Below are positions 42,336-50,437 of a DNA stretch of 64,000 nt, in pieces. The notes under the pieces are model-generated. The model had not been told where the DNA came from. It searched no databases and saw only the letters and a list, made by a program, of their open reading frames with translations. The position numbers and the translations under genes are program-made. The stretch lies in NCBI RefSeq assembly GCF_014694455.1, contig NZ_JAAUWT010000003.1, forward strand, positions 124,001 through 188,000. The letters are read 5' to 3'. Source of the DNA: Vibrio sp. S9_S30. Its GTDB lineage: Bacteria > Pseudomonadota > Gammaproteobacteria > Enterobacterales > Vibrionaceae. Within the stretch, counting starts at the first letter, position 1, and each line of letters begins with the position of its first letter.

Positions 42336-42809
42336 CCATTCTCTCAGCGTAGTTTTTTGTCAACGTCAGTATTGTATCAACGTCGCTATTTTGCCAACGC
42401 CACTATCTTGCTAACGCCAGTATTTTGCCGATCCTAGCATTTTGCCAACGCCAGACTTTTCCCAACGGAGTCTTCCTCAGCCGCAACGCTTATCTCTGAG
42501 CCACTGGGTCCAAAAAGATAAGCTTTTGGCACGAATTCATAACGCTCCCTATTCAGCAGTAAGCGATACTGTTTGTCATTAAAGAGCGCCAATTTACCCT
42601 GTTATCGCGTTGTTTTTATTTCGGTTTCCAAACTGATACGCCTATATCAACGGCAGGTCTTATGACGGTCGCTTGGATAATCGTTTCATTTTAAGTTTGT
42701 ACCTCTGTCGGTTCATTACGCGCTCCAAGGATTCAGGACATTCAATAAGGTGGGCCTCTATATTGGCTTCACGTAAAGCTGTTCTCGCTAATGTATTAGG
42801 AGTAATGAG
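42336..42809. other. Intergenic region dominated by short repeats
   Basis: 474 bases. The first third is the 17-18 bp repeat block listed separately; the rest should hold the promoter of the aldehyde dehydrogenase operon. No gene was found. Confidence 0.45.
42353..42470 (+). repeat. About six imperfect 17-18 bp tandem repeats
   Basis: Units resembling ttttgccaacgccacta run in series directly after the response regulator stop, diverged by several substitutions. There is no spacer of constant length, so it is not a CRISPR array. Confidence 0.8.
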
Positions 42810-44228
42810 ATGAAAAATGAGCCAATCGACTTGCAGTTAAGTGTTCACTATTTACGGTTATCGAGCGCGTTCCACACCGACCCGTACCCTCGCTACGAAG
42901 CGCGTATTGAGAAATTGAAAGCACTCAAACACACCATTTTACGTAATCAAGATTGCTTGCTAAAAGCGTTAAGTCAGGACTTTGGTTACAGAAGTGACTA
43001 TGAAAGTATTGTGGGTGATATCTATACCACCGTTTCCGCCATTAACTACACATTAAAGCACCTGAAAAGCTGGATGAAACCCAGCCGCCTCAAAATCGGT
43101 ATACAACATCAACCCGCTCGCTCCAGTGTGATGTATCAGCCTCTTGGTGTGGTGGGCATAATCGCACCGTGGAATTACCCCATCAACTTGGCACTTACCC
43201 CTTTGACGGCCGCCATCGCGGCGGGTAATCGGGTCATGTTAAAAGCGTCTGAACATACGCCAAAAACGAACGAACAATTAAAGCGCATACTGTCCGAAGT
43301 CTTCGATGCGGACCAAGTTACCTTCGTCCAAGGTGGCGTCGAAGCCGCCATCGAATTCACCAAGCTAAAATTTGATCATATTTTTTTCACGGGTTCAACG
43401 GCAGTAGGTCGAGAAGTCATGCGTGCCGCCGCCGAAAATTTGGTTCCATGCACATTGGAATTAGGGGGTAAGTCGCCCGTTATCATCGACCAACATGTGG
43501 ATATTCCGAAAGCCGTAACTCGATTCATTTTTGGCAAAACATTCAACGCTGGTCAAACGTGTGTGGCGCCCGATTATGTGTTTTGCCCCACAAACAAAAT
43601 TGAGCAACTGGTAGAGGCTGTCTCGAACCAATATAAAGCGATGTACACAGAAAATACCGAAGTGGTCGATTCCACCCATATCATTAATCAGAGTCACTAT
43701 GAACGCCTCTCAGAATTGGTGGCAGACGCGGTCGCATTAGGCGCTAAAGCTCATACAATTTCACCGCTTTCCACTCAAGACCAAAATACCTTTTTCCCAC
43801 TCACGCTGATTACCGAGTGCCAACCCAACATGCGTGTGATGCAAGAAGAAATATTTGGTCCCATTCTGCCCATTGTTGGGTACGAACAAAAAGAAGAAGT
43901 CGCACTCAGTATTTGCGATGGTGATCGCCCTCTCGCACTGTACCTCATCGGCGACGACAAAGATTTTCAAGAATACATATTAAACCACACTCACTCCGGT
44001 GGCGTCTGCATCAATGACGCGGCTTTCCATGTCACGGTGGAAGAACTTCCATTTGGTGGCGTAGGCAAATCGGGGTTTGGTCAATACCACGGACGGGAAG
44101 GGTTTCTTACCTTTTCAAATGCAAAAGCGGTTTTAAAAAGAGGCAGTCATCTGTATCCGATGGCTCATTTGTTTCCACCCTATGGCAACAAAATGCACGC
44201 ACTTTTTTACAAGCTGTTTGTCCGCTAA
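42810..44228 (+). CDS. NAD(P)-dependent aldehyde dehydrogenase (coniferyl / fatty-aldehyde type)
   Basis: 472 residues, class 3-like aldehyde dehydrogenase. I-A-P-W-N-Y-P-I-N-L and F-T-G-S-T-A-V-G build the cofactor site, Glu217 in L-E-L-G-G-K-S-P is the general base and Cys251 in F-N-A-G-Q-T-C-V-A-P is the nucleophile. A hydrophobic C-terminal tail (L-Y-P-M-A-H-L-F-P-P-Y) resembles membrane-associated fatty aldehyde dehydrogenases. It should oxidise aldehydes to acids, which the next gene could activate with CoA. ATG preceded by AGGAG. Confidence 0.9.
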   Translation: MKNEPIDLQLSVHYLRLSSAFHTDPYPRYEARIEKLKALKHTILRNQDCLLKALSQDFGYRSDYESIVGDIYTTVSAINYTLKHLKSWMKPSRLKIGIQHQPARSSVMYQPLGVVGIIAPWNYPINLALTPLTAAIAAGNRVMLKASEHTPKTNEQLKRILSEVFDADQVTFVQGGVEAAIEFTKLKFDHIFFTGSTAVGREVMRAAAENLVPCTLELGGKSPVIIDQHVDIPKAVTRFIFGKTFNAGQTCVAPDYVFCPTNKIEQLVEAVSNQYKAMYTENTEVVDSTHIINQSHYERLSELVADAVALGAKAHTISPLSTQDQNTFFPLTLITECQPNMRVMQEEIFGPILPIVGYEQKEEVALSICDGDRPLALYLIGDDKDFQEYILNHTHSGGVCINDAAFHVTVEELPFGGVGKSGFGQYHGREGFLTFSNAKAVLKRGSHLYPMAHLFPPYGNKMHALFYKLFVR

Positions 44229-44251
44229 CACGAAAAATAAGGTGAGATACT

Positions 44252-45778
44252 ATGAATAGTAATGCGAATTTAGGGAAAATGATCGAGCTGACGTGTGCTC
44301 GTTTTGGCGACAGAGTCGCATTTGAATGCCAAGGAAAGGAAATCACCTTCAATCAAATTGAACATCAATCGAGGCAACTCGCCATTTGGTTTCAACAACA
44401 CCCAGATTTGGAGCCAGGTGACCGTATTGCGATCCAATTGCCCAATGTTCTGCATTATCCCATTGCGGCTTATGCGGCTTTGCGTGCGGGGTTGGTGGTG
44501 GTCAATACCAACCCTCTCTATACCTACCGAGAGTTAAGTCATCAGTTGGCGGATTCAGGGGCCAAAGTATTGGTTGTTCTCGATGCTAGCACACTCGATA
44601 TTGAGCAAATTCAGTCTGACACTGACGTAAGCCTTTTTCTGCAAGCCCGCCCCGATGTAAGCGAAAATGCACAAATCACCTCCATTGATCACGCCATTGC
44701 CATGGCCTCAGGAGAGCTGATGCCTTACGATCCATCCAGTTCAGATATTTGTGTATTGCAGTATACCGGCGGCACGACTGGCCTGGCTAAAGGGGCGTGC
44801 CTGACACACCATGGGCTCATCCAGAATATGCTTCAGCTAAGTCATCGACTTCATAAGCATTTGAGTGATGAAGGGGAGATTTCCATTTGCCCATTACCGC
44901 TTTATCACATTTATGCCTTTGCCGTGAATATGCTCCTAATCTTCTCTTATGGTGGGAGGAATGTACTCATACCCAACCCTCGTGATATCGATTCAATGGT
45001 CAAAGCCATCGCACCCCACCCATTCACCCTGTTCTCTGGAATCAACACACTCTTCGTTGCCTTGTGTCACCACCCAACATTTCAGTCTCTGAATTTTGAT
45101 AGCCTCAAGCTGACGCTTTCTGGTGGAGCCGCCCTGACGGAGAATGCTCGGAAAATGTGGTTAGACACCACGGGGAAAACCATATCCGAAGGCTATGGAA
45201 TGTCTGAAACCTCACCGGTCATTGCACTTAATGAACCCGGAAAGGAAGAGTATGGAACGGTTGGCTTGCCGCTTAACGATACCAAAGTTGAAATCTGGGA
45301 TCCTTATGAGCAGCCACTGGAACCGGGAGACGTCGGTGAAATTGTTGTCAGCGGCCCACAGGTGATGGAAGGTTATTGGAATCGACCGCAAGAAACCGAC
45401 GATGTCATGACCGAGAGCGGCTTTTTTAAAACGGGGGATCTTGGCCTTATCATGCCTACTGGGGCGATCAAAATTGTTGATAGACTCAAAGACATGATTT
45501 TAGTGTCTGGCTTTAACGTTTACCCGACAGAAATTGAACAAGTACTGTGCGATCACCCGTTCATTTTAGAAGCAGCGGTCGTCGGTGGAGAGGATGAGAA
45601 AACCGGCGAGGCCGTTCTCGCGTACATTACCGTCTCTAACCCGATCACCATTGATGATGTCATCGCGCATTGCCGCGAGAATTTGACCGCTTACAAAATC
45701 CCTAAAATGATACAAATCTTACCAGAACTGCCGAAGTCTACGGTTGGCAAAATTCTGAGAAGAGAGCTTCGCCAATAA
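44252..45778 (+). CDS. Long-chain-type acyl-CoA synthetase (FadD-like)
   Basis: 508 residues, AMP-forming ligase. The P-loop reads Y-T-G-G-T-T-G-L-A-K-G, followed by Y-G-M-S-E-T-S-P and K-T-G-D-L-G, the hinge region D-M-I-L-V-S-G-F-N-V-Y-P-T-E-I-E and the catalytic Lys near the end in S-T-V-G-K-I-L-R-R. It is shorter than FadD (561 aa) but complete. It activates a fatty or aryl acid to acyl-CoA. The 23-base gap to the aldehyde dehydrogenase and the shared direction make a two-gene operon likely: aldehyde to acid to acyl-CoA. Confidence 0.93.
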   Translation: MNSNANLGKMIELTCARFGDRVAFECQGKEITFNQIEHQSRQLAIWFQQHPDLEPGDRIAIQLPNVLHYPIAAYAALRAGLVVVNTNPLYTYRELSHQLADSGAKVLVVLDASTLDIEQIQSDTDVSLFLQARPDVSENAQITSIDHAIAMASGELMPYDPSSSDICVLQYTGGTTGLAKGACLTHHGLIQNMLQLSHRLHKHLSDEGEISICPLPLYHIYAFAVNMLLIFSYGGRNVLIPNPRDIDSMVKAIAPHPFTLFSGINTLFVALCHHPTFQSLNFDSLKLTLSGGAALTENARKMWLDTTGKTISEGYGMSETSPVIALNEPGKEEYGTVGLPLNDTKVEIWDPYEQPLEPGDVGEIVVSGPQVMEGYWNRPQETDDVMTESGFFKTGDLGLIMPTGAIKIVDRLKDMILVSGFNVYPTEIEQVLCDHPFILEAAVVGGEDEKTGEAVLAYITVSNPITIDDVIAHCRENLTAYKIPKMIQILPELPKSTVGKILRRELRQ

Positions 45779-45910
45779 ATCTGCCCTTGTCGAGTCTAAC
45801 CGCCCAAATCCGCGAGAATGGCATCATTATCAAATAAGGCATCCCCCACAATCCCCACTGATATTGTGGTGGATGCCTGCTTTCTTACCCGTATCCGCTT
45901 CCCCCTCTTT

Positions 45911-45964
45911 CTATCCGCAGAGAGCGTTCTATCCGCAAAGACCGCTCTATCCGCAGAGAGCGAT
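45911..45964. repeat. Three tandem 18-bp repeats between convergent genes
   Basis: ctatccgcagagagcgtt, ctatccgcaaagaccgct and ctatccgcagagagcgat, adjacent without gaps, in the short region between the acyl-CoA ligase and AraC gene ends. Confidence 0.92.
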
Positions 45965-45984
45965 TCAGAGAGGAGCAAAGTCAC

Positions 45985-47058
45985 TTAACCTTGGAGGCTA
46001 ACATGAGATTGTCTTATATCGCTTTCTATATCACTCGAACTTAGGTAACGGACACGGTATTCACCTGGCGTACAATTCGTCCAACGTTTAAACGCTCGAT
46101 TGAAGTTTGCCACACCAGAAAATCCGACGAGATAGCCAATCTCCCCCAAACTTAAATGGGGCTGCTTGATGTACTCCATAGCAATTCGCTTTCGCGTATT
46201 TTCCAATATTTCTTTGTAGCTTGTCCCTTGCTCATTCAACTTGCGTTGGAGGTTTCGGAGGCTAATGCCGAGTTGTTTCGCAATATCGGATTGAGACGGT
46301 GCACCTAAAGAGAGGTGATCGGTAATACTGTTGATAATGGTGTAGGTGAGATTTTCTTTGTCAACGCGGGATAAGAACTGATCAAGCACTTTATTGTGAA
46401 CTTGATTGATCAAAGGGTTACAGCCCAATGCGCGTTTTTTTGCTTCTTCAAGATCGAAAACGATCGTGTTTTTTTCCGAACCAAACCGCACTTCGCAGCC
46501 AAAATATTCTTCCAAATACTGAATGTTTTCGGGGCGGTCGTAAGCAAACGTCACCAATTTCAACTCTGGCTCGTAATTGGCGATTTCGCGTGAAAACTGA
46601 ACTAACGTTGCCATAAACGTTTCGGTCGATATTCGGGACAGAACGTACCTACCGCTGTCTGGGTATTTATGTACGATCAGCTCTGAGATCATTCTGTTGT
46701 CGTGGGTATGAATTTGCATACTGCAACAGTTAGAAATAACACGCTTGTACTGTGCAATTCGCTCAAACGCATCCAGCAAACTGTCAGAAGAGATCATGGC
46801 ATAACCTAAAGCATGAAAAGTACTGGGATGGAAATTCTTGGCAACTTGTGTTGGGAAGTAAACGCCGAGCGCTTCTTGGTTACAGTGAATCAACAAATCT
46901 GAAAGTCGTTCAATACCAATCCTTGCTTCAGGGTTGTTGATGCAGGTAGGGTCTATCTCAAATTTGTCTAATATGGCACTTGTTTGCAAGTTGGCATCAT
47001 TCATTGCCTTTGTGATGGGAATGAGCCACCCACTTAGTGTTGAATAATACTCGTTCAT
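45985..47058 (-). CDS. AraC-family transcriptional regulator
   Basis: 357 residues from ATG 47058. An N-terminal arabinose-binding-type domain of the OruR/ArgR/VirF-like class (G-R-Y-V-L-S-R; F-H-A-L-G-Y-A-M) is followed by a C-terminal pair of helix-turn-helix motifs (S-D-I-A-K-Q-L-G-I-S-L-R-N-L-Q-R-K-L; L-G-E-I-G-Y-L-V-G-F-S-G-V-A-N-F-N-R-A-F-K-R-W). It sits divergently from the lipoxygenase-like gene and converges on the aldehyde dehydrogenase operon, so it is a candidate regulator of one or both. The open frame to 47130 starts with TTG and has no better ribosome site. Confidence 0.88.
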   Translation of the reverse strand: MNEYYSTLSGWLIPITKAMNDANLQTSAILDKFEIDPTCINNPEARIGIERLSDLLIHCNQEALGVYFPTQVAKNFHPSTFHALGYAMISSDSLLDAFERIAQYKRVISNCCSMQIHTHDNRMISELIVHKYPDSGRYVLSRISTETFMATLVQFSREIANYEPELKLVTFAYDRPENIQYLEEYFGCEVRFGSEKNTIVFDLEEAKKRALGCNPLINQVHNKVLDQFLSRVDKENLTYTIINSITDHLSLGAPSQSDIAKQLGISLRNLQRKLNEQGTSYKEILENTRKRIAMEYIKQPHLSLGEIGYLVGFSGVANFNRAFKRWTNCTPGEYRVRYLSSSDIESDIRQSHVSLQG

Positions 47059-47517
47059 AAAACCAAACCACCTAAACCAGTTAGTTAACACAAATTTAAC
47101 ATAAACCATAAGTGATCGTAATGATACCAATAATGAGATTATGGGTATTATTATCTATGTTTCAATATTAAGACCTCCATTGGTTCATCTCTCCTAGTTC
47201 GGCGCACCAATAATGCCTTTCTAGGTGGCTCACGTCACCGTAGCCCCGCTCGCGCCCATTTATAATTAACCCTTAAATATCAGATTATTAGCGACCTATC
47301 CAGTTATAAAAATTCGTTTTTTTCGTTACAAGACAAGGCATGCGTACAAAGACAATCATGTGGCAGGTAATGATAATTGAAACACTAAGAATACGATTAA
47401 CATATCGTCGTGGGTTCGTCATTTAGCGTTGATACTTCCGCCTAAAATCATGCCGTTTGGACAACGAACGTTCTTGTTGACTAGGCAATCTCAACATCAG
47501 TTTGAGCTATGGAATAA
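47059..47517. promoter_or_regulatory. Divergent control region between the AraC gene and the lipoxygenase-like gene
   Basis: About 460 bases with no gene. Both promoters must lie here. A stretch of A/T-rich sequence near 47100-47170 and 47280-47400 was seen; no AraC-type site was assigned. Confidence 0.4.
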
Positions 47518-47670
47518 ATGAGTGAAGCCCGGAAAAAACGGAGAGAAAAACGGCAAACGACGCAAATCATCGTTCGTCGACATTCAACTGTAGCTCCACA
47601 TCATCAGCTTTATGCTGAGCTGTGTTGCGATAACTACACGATACATGACTGCAGGTATGTTTATGAGTGA
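47518..47670 (+). CDS. Possible 50-codon upstream reading frame overlapping the lipoxygenase-like start
   Basis: A basic 50-residue frame (M-S-E-A-R-K-K-R-R-E-K-R-Q at its start) whose stop TGA lies inside the start region of the next gene (ATGAGTGA, 8-base overlap). A GGAATAA precedes its ATG. The overlap is of the type used for translational coupling. The composition is not typical of a folded protein, so it may simply be a leader frame or chance; the evidence is the geometry only. Confidence 0.3.
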   Translation: MSEARKKRREKRQTTQIIVRRHSTVAPHHQLYAELCCDNYTIHDCRYVYE

Positions 47671-49945
47671 CATCGAAAACAACAAGGCGTTTCTGGATTC
47701 ACCTGAATTTCATCAGCTTCAACAACAGATTGCAACCTATGAACAGCTCAGGCAATCGGGCTTGCCCGAACAAGAAGCGATGCAAAGAAGCTTACTAGAT
47801 ACCCCTGAAGATAAACTGAACCCCATCGTAATTCCGAATTGGGAAGATTGGGAGCGAATTTGTCCAAGAGACGCCGATCCAAACTGGCGACCTGCCGCGA
47901 TAACCGGCTCTCGCATTAACGAATTACCAACATTTCCTTTTCCGGTTCTTCCTCAGCATGCAACCGAGGTGCAAAAGGCCATACGTAACCACCAAATAGA
48001 GCAAGCCAAGAGAAACAATTGGCACGACTACAATCGTATTCCAAATGTGCCGGTTCATGGAAACGTTGATTCAATAGAAGTGAGAAACAACACACCATGG
48101 ACAGTGCGGGGAACAGAAGACGAGCGGAATGCGCGCGCACAAGAATTGGACTTTGGTGTCAGTGATGCTTGTTTAGCCCGCCAAGATGACTGGGCACTGT
48201 TTGATGCAAGCGTTCGACATATCAGTAAAAACCTAACGCGAATCGCGTTAATAGGCGGGCCGGCGGTGGTCAGCGGGTTAATACTCTTGCTCGGAAAATT
48301 GATTGAATTGATCATTACAGGCCAAGCTAAATTTGAGACGGTCGATCCGATTGTGCTCACCGTTCCGCCTGTCGTGGTTTGGTCGGCGGACGATTTGCTG
48401 TTCTACCCTTACGATATTGATAGCGATACGGGGGCTCGTCAATACGATCCTCAATACCCTCGCCCCCCATGGCACGAAGACTTCTTTGATGACGACGTCA
48501 TCGCACACCTTCAAATTGCACCTGAAACCCCCGTTTTTAATTACTTTAAGCCACTCAAAACACCCATGAGCCATTTCCCGTTTACGAATGCCATGTTCAA
48601 AAAAATTAATGGGTTTGAGAACGATAACCTTGAAGACGCGATGAACGAAGGGCGAATATTTGTTACCGACTTTGGCGAGTTTCACGATGAAGTGATGGCG
48701 CAATTCCAACCGGATAGAACAGCCGATGACATTCCCCAAACTGGAGGAAGGCTGTACCCTGCTATCGCGATGTTTGCGGTTCCTAAAGACAGTGACAAAC
48801 TGAAAACCATTGCCATACAACCCACTCAACGTCCGCCATTGAACAACTGGGAGTGGTGGTGGTGGCACAGCTTTGGATTTGGTAACGTACCTAATCCACC
48901 TTCAAAAATCATCACACCCGCCGATGATAAATGGACATGGCGAATGGCGAAGAATACGTTTACCACCATGTATTCCATGTCCAATGTGATTGATCACTTA
49001 TCAACCCATGTGTTTCTCTGGCCGATATCCACCAGCTTTTATCGAACCATTCCAGAAAGCCACCCACTTTCTGCTCTGGTACTGCCTCATTTAACATCAC
49101 TTGCCTTCAATAATTACCTAGGCGTATTTTTTGACCCTTCCACCAAAGTAGAGAATGAGGACGGCACCGCCGTTTATGGTGATGGTTACAGTGGAACATT
49201 AACAGGGGTCGTAAAAACCATATCGGGCATCAGCAGCAAATCCTTTGTGGACGGCACCATAAGGCGTTCGAAACATTACCACTTTATTCAACATGGCCAA
49301 CCATTCGATCGTAGAGAAAATGGCGAGTTTGATGCCATCGGTGATTACCCTCAACACGATGACGATATTGGTCAATGGCAAGCCATACGCAACTGGGTAA
49401 GAAGCTACCTTCATCTTTACTACAGCAACGACAGCGATGTTATCAACGATCATGAATTACAAGATTTCTTCCAAGATGCTTCCGGTGCGGGCGTCAATGG
49501 CTTCCCTTCTTCGGTCAGTACTCGACAAGAACTAATTGAAGCCATTAGTCACCTGATTTACTGGATGTCGATAAATCATGGTCTCGGTAACCTATCGGCC
49601 TTCCAGCCCTTAGGCGCTCTTGGGTACTATTCTCATCTTGCATTAGACCCGAATGACCGCAGAACCAAAGCCGACTGGCTTCAGGCGTGTCCTCGCTTAA
49701 ACGTAGGCATGGGGCTTTTTGAATTTTCAAGGAACTTCTTGGATGTTCCCGTCCCTTGGCACCGAAGTTTCGGGAAATACCCAAAAGGGAATTTTATGCA
49801 CGATCCTCGTGTGTACACACACTTACATCGCTTTCAAAATGAATGTAAAAACATCGATGATACATTGAGAGCGAAAAACCGAAACAGACGCTGGGCATAT
49901 GAGTTAAAACTCCCCTCCACGTTAACAGTAAGTCCATGGAATTAA
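47663..49945 (+). CDS. Lipoxygenase-like protein lacking canonical iron ligands
   Basis: 760 residues from ATG 47663 (AGGT seven bases upstream); the open frame starts at 47612. The C-terminal half matches the lipoxygenase fold: W-x-x-A-K at 426-430, S-H-P-L-S-A-L-V-L-P-H, then W-Q-A-I-R-N-W-V-R-S-Y and L-H-L-Y-Y-S-N-D-S-D-V-I-N-D-H-E-L-Q at about 575-603, nearly identical in pattern to plant enzymes, and H639-G-L-G-N643 matching the third His and Asn ligands. The usual H-x4-H pair is missing: the aligned region reads Y-S-M-S-N-V-I-D-H-L-S-T-H (Asp444, His445, His449), and the T-H-x-x-x-E-P-F Glu is Trp. The C-terminus ends P-W-N, without the terminal Ile ligand. A hydrophobic stretch lies near 194-220. 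No signal peptide. Overlaps a small frame upstream and is followed by a Tat-signal gene. True lipoxygenases dioxygenate polyunsaturated fatty acids; activity here is uncertain. Confidence 0.82.
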   Translation: MSDIENNKAFLDSPEFHQLQQQIATYEQLRQSGLPEQEAMQRSLLDTPEDKLNPIVIPNWEDWERICPRDADPNWRPAAITGSRINELPTFPFPVLPQHATEVQKAIRNHQIEQAKRNNWHDYNRIPNVPVHGNVDSIEVRNNTPWTVRGTEDERNARAQELDFGVSDACLARQDDWALFDASVRHISKNLTRIALIGGPAVVSGLILLLGKLIELIITGQAKFETVDPIVLTVPPVVVWSADDLLFYPYDIDSDTGARQYDPQYPRPPWHEDFFDDDVIAHLQIAPETPVFNYFKPLKTPMSHFPFTNAMFKKINGFENDNLEDAMNEGRIFVTDFGEFHDEVMAQFQPDRTADDIPQTGGRLYPAIAMFAVPKDSDKLKTIAIQPTQRPPLNNWEWWWWHSFGFGNVPNPPSKIITPADDKWTWRMAKNTFTTMYSMSNVIDHLSTHVFLWPISTSFYRTIPESHPLSALVLPHLTSLAFNNYLGVFFDPSTKVENEDGTAVYGDGYSGTLTGVVKTISGISSKSFVDGTIRRSKHYHFIQHGQPFDRRENGEFDAIGDYPQHDDDIGQWQAIRNWVRSYLHLYYSNDSDVINDHELQDFFQDASGAGVNGFPSSVSTRQELIEAISHLIYWMSINHGLGNLSAFQPLGALGYYSHLALDPNDRRTKADWLQACPRLNVGMGLFEFSRNFLDVPVPWHRSFGKYPKGNFMHDPRVYTHLHRFQNECKNIDDTLRAKNRNRRWAYELKLPSTLTVSPWN

Positions 49946-49958
49946 TTGGAGAATGAAT

Positions 49959-50306
49959 ATGTTTAAAAACAATATGAATCGCCGACAAATGATGAAAATC
50001 ATAGGTAAAACATCTGTGGCTAGCTATGCTTTAACGTCCATCAGCCTCAATGCTTCCACCAAACTGATATCAGTGGAAGGTGAAAACTCCGTAAGTTCTC
50101 CTGAAAATATCATTCAAACGATTCTCAGGAAGAAACTCGGAAAGCTTGACGAAGTGACAAATGAAGAAATCACGCTTTTTTCCAAACAATATGTCGCTTT
50201 TCATGGGGAAGATTTTGATTACAAAAAACACTTGGAATCCCCTATTGATGAGCTCATGTTAATGAAAGAGTTTGTGCAAAGCGTGAAGTATCGACCCATG
50301 GTGTAA
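49959..50306 (+). CDS. Small Tat-signal protein paired with the lipoxygenase-like gene
   Basis: 115 residues from ATG 49959, seven bases after GGAG (an ATG six bases earlier is too close). The N-terminus carries M-N-R-R-Q-M-M-K-I-I-G-K followed by an uncharged stretch S-V-A-S-Y-A-L-T-S, fitting a twin-arginine signal with R-R-x-x-x-K. The mature part, about 85 residues, is helical and charged (I-I-Q-T-I-L-R-K-K-L-G-K-L; E-E-I-T-L-F-S-K-Q-Y-V-A-F). Family not recognised. It begins 13 bases after the lipoxygenase-like stop and ends in a terminator, so the pair is one transcript. By analogy with dehydrogenases whose small Tat subunit carries a signal-less large subunit, it could export its partner; this is inference. 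Confidence 0.75.
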   Translation: MFKNNMNRRQMMKIIGKTSVASYALTSISLNASTKLISVEGENSVSSPENIIQTILRKKLGKLDEVTNEEITLFSKQYVAFHGEDFDYKKHLESPIDELMLMKEFVQSVKYRPMV

Positions 50307-50332
50307 TCGGTACGCATTTCATTAGGCTTGGT

Positions 50333-50369
50333 CCATCGCCCTCTGTGTCACCACGGGGCGATGGTTTTT
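50333..50369 (+). terminator. Rho-independent terminator of the lipoxygenase-like operon
   Basis: ccatcgccc and gggcgatgg form a perfect 9-bp stem with a 14-base loop, followed by TTTTT, 27 bases after the stop of the Tat-signal gene. Confidence 0.9.
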
Positions 50370-50437
50370 GAGCCTGTTGCCTGAATTCGTCACTCCAGTT
50401 CTCAATGGCAGAACGTAGATGAGCTACCGAATTCAGG

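Noticed and set aside
42353..42470. Repeat series that could suggest a CRISPR array
   Set aside because: Units are 17-18 bases, diverged and directly adjacent, without constant-length spacers, and no cas gene is near.
45796..45984. 62-codon minus-strand frame between convergent genes
   Set aside because: It is a translation of the 18-bp repeats (repeated L-S-A-D-R) and lacks a ribosome site.
48278..48868. 196-codon antisense frame inside the lipoxygenase-like gene
   Set aside because: Composition is atypical and it lies fully opposite a gene with recognisable motifs.
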